The notes below the pieces were generated by a model. That model saw only the letters and a program-made list of their open reading frames with translations, did no database searches and was not told the origin of the DNA. From the NCBI GenBank assembly GCA_022496805.1, contig CM040106.1, positions 7,936,001-8,000,000 of the forward strand: a DNA stretch of 64,000 bases, read 5' to 3'. Below, piece by piece: positions 57,130-64,000 of the stretch. The DNA comes from Pohlia nutans. Lineage: Eukaryota > Streptophyta > Bryopsida > Bryales > Mniaceae. The stretch's first letter is position 1. Every line of letters begins with the position of its first letter. Both the position numbers and the translations under genes were made by a program.

Positions 57130-58176
57130 CGATGAAATGGCCTTGGATTTATTTCACACCAACCGTCGTATTTATTAGCTACTGTTTATGTTTCTCTCTT
57201 TTGTTCTTTCTAAGCTCGGTTGTGGCTCTTGACATTTGTCTTAGAGAGGTCTGAGTTTAAGTGTTCATGGGCTTCAGGTTTTTTTAATTTTTTTTCATTC
57301 TTTTTTGTTGATACAACGGTCAAAAGCCTTTGCATTAAAAGTCAACACAAATAACAACATGCCGCGCAAAACCAAGCAGAAGATTCTCCCCTGTTGGCGA
57401 GGAAAATAATAACAGACTGAACAACCTACACACCTAGGGCTTCGAGAACAACCGGGACTTATTTGACAACATCCATTCCATGACGTCTATAATTCTTGAT
57501 TCCATTCCAGGACGTCTATGGGCTTCTAATTTAGAGGTTAATTTAGCACTACTGTTGTTCTCATTGAATGCGCATCCCGTGCCATCAAATATATTAAAAA
57601 AAAATTGTGGAATTGTGGACTGTTTGTAAATTCTCCCTACTTGCAATGCACTTATCTACATTTGTGTCTGAAATTTTATAATAACAAAATAAAATAAAAT
57701 AAAATACCTACAACATCAACGCTATAGAATTATCAATTAAAAATTGGTCCCTCAAAGTTATCAATTAACTCTGCATGGTATTTTTAGTGCATTGAGTACA
57801 TGCACTAAGTACTTTAAGCAAAGAGCGTATCTAGAGTACATTAAATAGTAACGGTTTTTATTCTTAACGTTCGAACAACCAAGATCCTATTTTTTAGGAC
57901 GTTGAGCAAAAGATGCCGCCGCCACTAAGGTATCCCAAGTAGTCGCGTCAGCTTCGTCTCTCTCCCGTTCCTCTCAACTTGGCTTCCGTGTTTTGGCTTC
58001 TGTGTTCTGTAGTATCGCTTCTCTGTATGTGTGTGACATGCTGCGGTATCTCTTGTTGTTGAGGACTACAATTTGCATGCATGCAGTTTCTCTCTTTCAT
58101 TGCTAGAAAATGCGATTCTTTCTTCTTTTTCTACACGATGTCTAAGTCGAGGCAGCGGTCCCCTCTTGTCTAAAGA
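57130..58176. other. Non-coding spacer
   Basis: No supported gene; contains a short AAAAT repeat near 57,685. Confidence 0.45.
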
Positions 58177-58503
58177 TTGATTATGTCTTACTTCCCTAGA
58201 GGTATGCAGCTGGCACTGCTTTCCCTTTCTACCGAGTTAGATTCCATTCTTTGTACAGAATATAGCCAAACTAGTGACTCTTGTTACATTTCGGACACCC
58301 CGGTATCTAAACTAAGGAATCCTGATTATTATCTAGGCAAGTGCAACACTGTATCTGAGGAGACCCCAAGGCCTGCATTATTCGTAACTGCAGCTTTTTT
58401 AAATTCCTATAGTAGCTTTGAATACATGCCTTCTCTATTTGATGTAAAATTTTCCATGGGTTCCCCCACTACTAGCAGCAAGTCTGTTGCATTCAGAAGA
58501 TGA
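58177..58503 (+). CDS. Unrecognised 108-codon ORF
   Basis: Starts MIMSYFPRGMQLALLS and ends in a basic segment before TGA. Ser/Thr-rich with no recognisable domain. Its position 100 bp before the DDE-like transposase, in the same orientation, makes an upstream exon or first ORF of that element possible. Confidence 0.25.
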   Translation: MIMSYFPRGMQLALLSLSTELDSILCTEYSQTSDSCYISDTPVSKLRNPDYYLGKCNTVSEETPRPALFVTAAFLNSYSSFEYMPSLFDVKFSMGSPTTSSKSVAFRR

Positions 58504-58602
58504 CAAGTTATTGCAATTTGGTGAGTTGTTTGGGATTTTCATGTAGACACATTGAAACTATATCATTTTCATTGATTCATAGTTCTTGTTAGCCTCTCAT
58601 TT

Positions 58603-59812
58603 ATGGGGATCACCGCAAAGAGGCAGCAAATGCGACAAGGTGCTAAACAGCCTCGTCTTGTTACCAGGGCTGCTGGAGCAAGGTTGGTAGAACAAGAGAG
58701 AGCCGCTACTAGAGAGGCTGCACGAGCACGTAAGGCTCTATATAGAGCACGTCAAAGAGTGAGAAAAAACGAGACACGGGATCTTGCTTCAGAGCCTTTA
58801 CACAATGACATTAATGACCAAATGTCAATTAGCAAGATGAATCGGATCTCTTTGCGAATAGCTCAGTATATTGTTGGGAAGTTGAGGAGTTGTCCAAATC
58901 CTTCGAGTAGAAGGGATGTTGTAGAAAGGGTCATGAGGCATGACACTTTCTGACCTCTTTTACTTGAGTATTATTCTAGGCCTCAAGAGACAAAGGTCAT
59001 TCATGTTTTTATCGAAAACTTTAAGAATGAGTTGCAGTTGGTGAAGGTGGCAAACACAAACGAACTTTTAGCAAGGAAGAGCGTATTGTTAAATGCTGCA
59101 GTTTTGGTATTCAGAATGAAGTGCAAAGTTTATATTATTTTAGCACATCCGTAACCATCTTTGTTTACATTACAATGTGGAAGGAAAGTGAAACCCTCAT
59201 GAAGCAGACCCACTTTTATGTATTGGATGACAAAGATCACGATTTTGCTTATGTCCAACATTGCATGCTATTTCATTGGGATTGGTTGGAAGACTCAGGA
59301 TTTATTCTCGAGGAACATTGGGTGTATAGTGATGGTTGTAGCGCTCAATTTAATTACGCAACAACTATGTACTTTGTAGCAAGATATCCCATGCTCACCA
59401 AGGGATGCAACATGCGGTGGAACTATTTTGAGACTGCTCATGGCAAGGGAGAGTGAGACGAGGCCGGGGCGGTAGTGAAGAGAGTGTGGAGAAAATTCAA
59501 AATCCTTTGAGGCAATTGGGGAATGCTGCACAAGTTGTTGACTTTCTTCAAGAAAAGTACACCGAGCGGGTTCCCAGCTCCTACAATCGGTCAAAGTTAG
59601 ACGCCGCCCCTCCCCACTCTCATCGATTCTGGCATATTGGAGAGAAGGTGGTTGTCTACGACGACAAAGGCATCCGTTGCAATACGTTGCCAGGATCTAA
59701 ATCGCTATATTCTATTATGGGCTTCTCAGAATCCGACCCACTCTCCTCAGGACACGTTCTTTGTCTTGTTTTTGTATACCATGCGTTCATGGCGATTAGG
59801 CTAATTGCTTGA
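58603..59812 (+). pseudogene. Unusual DDE-like transposase (HGKGE family)
   Basis: The N-terminal part is an Arg-rich helix (EQERAATREAARARKALYRA), followed by a segment interrupted by TGA at 58,951. Then come ESETLMKQTHFYVLDDKDHD and HWVYSDGCSAQFNYATTMYF, then RWNYFETAHGKGE, a TGA in place of an expected Trp, and DEAGAVVKRVWRKFK. The S-D-G-C-x-x-Q-F and H-G-K-G-[x]-x-D-x-x-G-A-x-x-K-R blocks define an uncharacterised transposase-like family I have seen in animal and algal proteins; Asp and His/Asp residues fit an RNase H-like fold. The C-terminus has AAQVVDFLQEKYTERVPSS. Two nonsense codons make it a pseudogene. Confidence 0.55.
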
Positions 59813-60099
59813 ATTTATCTCATCATCAGGAATTTTGGACCCCATTGATTTTGCACGATTTCATTGTGATTTCCGATATTCAAGGGTTCATACAGTTTTC
59901 GCACTGATTCCGCATCGTTGCATCATTCATCGCAACTAAACTAATAAGACATCACGTTCGTACAAACGAATATAGTACTCATTCGACACGATTGATACAT
60001 CTATTGAAAACGTGTGAATTCTTCACTCTGTACCGTTGTCGAATGTTGTGTTTTAATCGTTTTTAAAACTACCCTGATTCAGTGCGTTTTTCGTGCGAC

Positions 60100-60270
60100 A
60101 TCATCTTTTCCATATCTACCCGCTTCAACTACAACAAACTGCCCGAACCCACGATGGGGCCTGCCACGGCTTCCTAAGCTCTATCGCCGACGGTAGGATT
60201 TGAACTCAAAACCTCCCGGTTGCAAACCAAGCTCCAAACCACCAAACCACCTCAAACACTTGATGCAAAG
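60100..60270 (-). repeat. tRNA-like segment in copy B
   Basis: Minus-strand A-box-like TGGTTTGGTGG (60,239-60,249) and B-box-like GAGTTCAAATCC (60,197-60,208), with the same spacing as in copy A. Confidence 0.6.
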
Positions 60271-61059
60271 AATGGAACTCTTTTGGTAATTATAAAAGAA
60301 TGAAACCATTGGCAATTTTTTGCTATGTGTATATGATTCTTTTTTCAAATTTTCTTTTTGCACTACAACATGCAGGGCTTTTTCTACATCTACAAATGTT
60401 TTTAGAATATTTTGATATATTTTTTTTTGGCCAAAATCGTGATGGCAAATCATGGCTGTTAGCTGTTTTTTTTTTCAGTGGCCTTTGAATGTTTTTAACT
60501 ATGTGAAAAAAAAAAATTCCAAATTTTTTTGCACTAGATTATGCAAGAATTTCTCCATATCTAGGATTTTTTTCATAAATAATATTTTTAATTTATTTAT
60601 TTTTTGCCAAAATCGTGTTGACTATGAGCTATTTTTTTTTAAGCAGACTTTGGATGCTTTTTTGCGATGTAAAACAAAATTCCAATTCTTTTTTGCCATA
60701 GATTATGCAAGTATTATTCTGTATCTAGAAAAAAATTCAATTTTTTTTTAATTCTTTATTTGTTTTCCCAAAACCTTAAAAGCTCTGAGCTGTTTTTTTA
60801 TTTTCAGTAGATTTTAGATGTTTTTATTACTGTAAGAAAATCATTTTGTTCCAAATTTTGTTTGCACTCCACTATACAAGCTTTTTGTATACCTAGAAAA
60901 AAAATTCAATGGTTTGAATGTTGTGGCAAGCAATTGAGAGCTCATGCAATTTTATTTTTGAAAAGTTGTTCAAATTGAGTTCAAAGAAAGTCTGTTTTTA
61001 AACCCAATTTAACTCGCAATGCTTTGAGAGATCATGTTTTTATCAATGCCCCCTTTTGT

Positions 61060-61350
61060 GAGCTGCCCAAGACTAAAAAACTTAAAACTAAATTAAACTA
61101 TAATTTTTCTAATAGGAAAACAAGTATGCTTTCAAACCCAATTTGAATGGTGCCAATCCAAATTAAACTTTGCTTAGAGTACACTTTCAAAAAAACAACA
61201 CCTTTACATTGTCTTGTGTTACAAATTTTTCTATTTTGAAATAGTAATGTTGGCCTTTTTTTGTACAATTTGTTTTTGCTCCTATAATGAAAAGTACAAT
61301 GATAACCAATAATACCAAATTTGACTTCTAAAATTATAAAATTTTATTTC
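61060..61350 (-). repeat. Dispersed repeat shared with 27,860-28,190
   Basis: Both contain GAGCTGCCCAAGA/GGGCTGCCCAAGA, then CTAATAGGAAA, TTTC(A/C)AACCCAATTTGAAT, and a TTCAAA/AAAC block, in the same order and direction on the plus strand. Confidence 0.7.
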
Positions 61351-61904
61351 TTTGAAATTTTAATGTGTATTGCTTCTAAACTCAATAAATGTAGACCTAA
61401 AAATGTTTTGGGAAATTAAACCGTAAGTATAAATGAAAGAAGATTCTTAGAATATTCCAACATATTCCAAAATAATATAAAATATTTTGAAATATTCTAA
61501 GAGATTCCAAAAAAGAATATTAAAATATTGTACACTGATGTCGTACGAAAATAATTTGCATTATGATAGATGCTGAAATCGCACGAATATAATAAAAGGC
61601 GTTGATATAATACGTATACGATACTAGATTCGCATTCAATGCAATCGCATAATGTACGTGCCTTATTAGCCATGTAATGTAGATACACGATTAACGCACG
61701 GATTCTGTCAAGCACGACTTTCGTGCGGAAACATCACTTTTTTGATAATCATTGAAAAGACACTGTATCGACATTTTAGTAATGCATGTTACTTCCGCAC
61801 CATAACGACACTTCTAAATGCATGTATGACGTGCAGAATCAGGGTTTAATGATAAACGCACTGAAATCGTGCAGAATCAGTGGGGTCCGAAATTCCTGAT
61901 GTAA

Positions 61905-62596
61905 TGTACACAACTGTGAAAGGTAGTTTTTCCTAACCCTGCAGTTAATAATCTCCTATCCTAAAACTCTGCGAAAAATGAGTACTGCTCTCTGTAACTG
62001 CTCCTATGCTCGAAATCCTATAACCTAGATCTAGTCCAATTCTAGGGCTATTTCTTCAGATCTAATGCATACTTGTCATTCTCTTGGGCTGATCTACAAG
62101 ACCCACAAGCTCACAACCCTGATCTGCAACACCCACCAGCCAAATGGACTACCCCTGGTTCTCATCTCTAAAACCTGGATCTCAAGTATATTCACAACTT
62201 AAATCCATTCAACCTCTTCATATTGATCTCAGGGAAATTGTGCAATCATACTTCTAAGTGCTCCCGAAAGTGTCTGGACCCTCCAGGTATCCAGAACTTG
62301 TTCCGGCAGCAGCTCACTTCTATTGTCTAGCCTCCACACGTTCCACACAAAAACCCTCAGAGAGAGAGAGAGAGTGAACGCCCCCACTCCCTTAGTACCC
62401 CCACCTAACCATAATCCGCCGCCGTCATCCATCCAATAAATTTCATCCATCTAGGGTTTCGTCTACGACAGTTCTACTGCTGTACAGGGCGGTAACTAAC
62501 AGTTTCACTGTTATTCAGGGCAGTAACTTAGAGTTTTACTGCCATAGTAACTAACTATTTCATCCTACTATTGCCTAGGAAAATACCTTGTTAACA
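61905..62596 (-). repeat. 3' LTR of a second LTR retrotransposon
   Basis: On the plus strand it begins TGTACACAAC and ends CTTGTTAACA. In element orientation it runs TGTTAACAAGG...GTTGTGTACA. It is directly preceded by a polypurine tract and a 3' ORF, as in the gypsy element at 890-9605. The second LTR lies outside the window, so the left border is inferred. Confidence 0.6.
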
Positions 62597-62612
62597 TTAT
62601 CCCCCTTTTAGT
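62597..62612 (-). promoter_or_regulatory. Polypurine tract
   Basis: Element-strand AAAAGGGGGATAA abuts TGTTAAC. The same GGGGGATA|TGTTAAC junction occurs, with one base changed, at 1302. Confidence 0.65.
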
Positions 62613-62784
62613 TTACATCTGCCCTCAGATTGATGTTCTAGTGTGTGGTTAATGGAAAAATTACCGAGGTAGATTTTTTTTTAAATTCTCAATAAATCAA
62701 AATTAGAATGTTATTATTTTATTATATATTTTAATTTTTTTAAATTTTTACTGGTCATACCAATTCTATCCGTGGTCCTAAGCT

Positions 62785-64000
62785 CTAGCCACTAGTTGGT
62801 GCTGTCGTTGATGTTGGTCCTCTTAATGTTGCCTCTACTCCTGGCGGTGATGGTACAGGTGGTATAGTCGGAATGTGGCCTGCTGGTGCGCTCAAAAACG
62901 CTGATGTAACCCCGGGAAGAGCTATGGCAACTCCCTTGAAGCCGTGTGGCATCCCAAACTGCCCCTCGATACTAGCATACTGGCCAGAAAACTGCCCTAA
63001 CCCGCCGAAGCAAGACTCTACTGGTCCCTTGCTATACTCACCAACTAGTCCCCTGACTGTTCCCCCCTCCACTGGACCTCCTTCCTTCGTATCAGATCCA
63101 ATACCTAAAGTAGTCCCCTCGGCACTACAAAAAGCTCCAACTCCCTTCAAAGACTATCTGACATCTGGCATTACGTGGTCCTCCTCCTCTCCTTGCTCTT
63201 CATCTGACCAATAGACAAAAGATAGAAAGGCCTCAGCAAACCTCATCAGGTACCAAGGATACCTTGCCTGGTCCTTAGAATAGGCCCAAATCTCCTCCGA
63301 GACTTTCTTCTTAGAGGTTGTCAAAAGGTGCTTAGTCAGTCCCCAAGATGCCGGAGTAGAACTGGCCTTAGCTAACTCCACCCGTCGTCGGAGCTGCTGG
63401 TTCTCCATAGCTAGTCTGTCAAAGTCCCTAAATCTAGCGCTCATCTTAGCCTCCAACTCCATCCGCTGTGTCTTGACGTCCTCAGCCTGTATCTCCTTTT
63501 CAGCCCACTCTTGTCGTTCCTTCTGTTGTTCCTCCATAAGTGCTTCCAACTACTGCCTCGTCTCGGACCAGGATCCCTCCAGCATGGCACACTCCTGCTA
63601 GTTGTGCTGGAGTTGAACAGTCAATTGCCTGAGCCTCCCCTCGAGGCCGAGCTTGGCGCTGACCAACTCTCCATAGCTTGGTCCAAACATATCCTCTAGC
63701 TCCTGTAGCTCCCTCACCCAAGAAGCATCCGCCAGTACGTCGTGTAACTGCTGAACCAACTGATCCAGCCCCTTGGTGACTCTACTCTAGTCCTTTGGAG
63801 TCACCTGTCCTGGCCCTCCTGACTCATGTGTTGTCCTTTCCACTACCTGGTATGTGGATATCTCCATAGACGGGTCCTCCAGCGCCTCTTTGACATGCCT
63901 GTCCTGCTGCTAATCCTCCACAACTGGCTCGAGCGGTTGCTGAGTCTTGGCCGGTCTCAACACCCGTAACTCTTCCGGGCTGCTAGAGTGCGGAATTGGT
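62785..64000 (-). pseudogene. 3' ORF (coiled-coil) of the second LTR retrotransposon, partial
   Basis: Enters from the right edge and is open apart from four TAG codons (about 63,913, 63,788, 63,600 and 63,548), several next to or replacing Gln. It has a Gln/Glu-rich helical region (VTKGLDQLVQQLHDVLAD) and a long coiled coil (MEALMEEQQKERQEWAEKEI, RFRDFDRLAMENQQLRRRVE). A more globular part (WYLMRFAEAFLSFVYWSDEE) and, after a stop or shift near 63,154, a Gly/Pro-rich tail follow. It sits just before the polypurine tract and LTR, the same place as the coiled-coil ORF at 1383-3737. Function unknown. Confidence 0.5.

Larger units (their letters stand above)
59824..61901. mobile_element. TIR element copy B (inverted relative to copy A)
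   Basis: The ends are CATCAGGAATTTTGGACCCC and the inverse of CATCAGGAATTTCGGACCCC. Read in reverse it matches copy A along most of its length, including TGTCGTTATGG, the tRNA-like segment and the AT-rich middle. It is 0.5 kb longer than copy A. Flanks do not show the TA duplication, so one side may have been rearranged. Its right end abuts an LTR. Confidence 0.8.

Noticed and set aside
1850..63915. Alternative genetic code with TAA/TAG as glutamine (as in some ulvophyte algae)
   Set aside because: Many in-frame TAG/TAA fit Gln, and reading through the TAA at 45,041 gives a good tail to a TGA. However, TGA also interrupts the hAT, Tc1 and HGKGE frames, the Tc1 transposase ends naturally at TAG, and frameshifts are common. 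C-to-T decay explains everything with fewer assumptions. It could be settled by checking conserved host genes.

Overview
The window is eukaryotic nuclear DNA from the plant lineage and is dominated by transposable elements (TEs). The evidence is: interstitial (CCCTAAA)n plant-type telomere repeats near 14.5 and 18.9 kb; GT-AG introns; Ty3/gypsy-type LTR retrotransposons; CACTA elements with a transposase-associated gene; and a BED/DUF659-type hAT transposase. There are no operons, rRNA genes or canonical tRNA genes. A DD34E Tc1-like element and several short TTAA-flanked (piggyBac-like) elements are unusual for a flowering plant. They point weakly to a streptophyte alga or non-seed plant, but the species cannot be fixed from sequence alone.

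Layout. 0.9-9.6 kb: an almost complete minus-strand gypsy element with two 412-bp LTRs. Its integrase core is deleted and it has an extra coiled-coil ORF between pol and the 3' LTR. 10.2-12.4 kb: a decayed minus-strand gene with coiled-coil and RING-like parts, and tandem repeats upstream. 13.1-13.8 kb: a MITE with an open frame. 14.9-16.3 kb: a 1.1-kb solo-like LTR with the start of a gag. 17.2-18.6 kb: a TTAA-flanked element. 19.7-23.4 kb: a second coiled-coil/RING gene with the same layout, flanked by GTCCGAT-rich DNA. 24.1-25.6 kb: a non-autonomous CACTA element. 25.8-36.6 kb: the two halves of a hAT transposase, separated by 9.2 kb that holds spliced exons of a membrane-protein gene, four more TTAA-flanked elements and other repeats. 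36.6-42.0 kb: minus-strand fragments (acidic linker, coiled coil, methyltransferase-like exon) and a Tc1-like element. 42.5-52.3 kb: a large plus-strand multi-exon gene, interrupted first by a CACTA element and then by a TIR element. 54-59.8 kb: a transposase-like fragment, a MITE, an F-box-like ORF and an unusual DDE-like transposase. 59.8-61.9 kb: a second, inverted copy of the TIR element. 61.9-64 kb: the 3' LTR and coiled-coil 3' ORF of another LTR retrotransposon, running off the window.

Almost every coding region is decayed by frameshifts and nonsense codons. Most of the nonsense codons can be explained by single C-to-T changes (CAG to TAG, CAA to TAA, CGA to TGA, TGG to TGA/TAG). That fits ageing, methylated TE DNA. 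The most interesting parts are: (i) the repeated coiled-coil/RING gene architecture; (ii) the multi-exon gene with ParB-like and methyltransferase-like signatures and its relatives nearby; (iii) the TTAA-flanked element family; (iv) the hAT gene split by a 9.2-kb segment with inverted ends. All family names come from reading motifs, with no database search.
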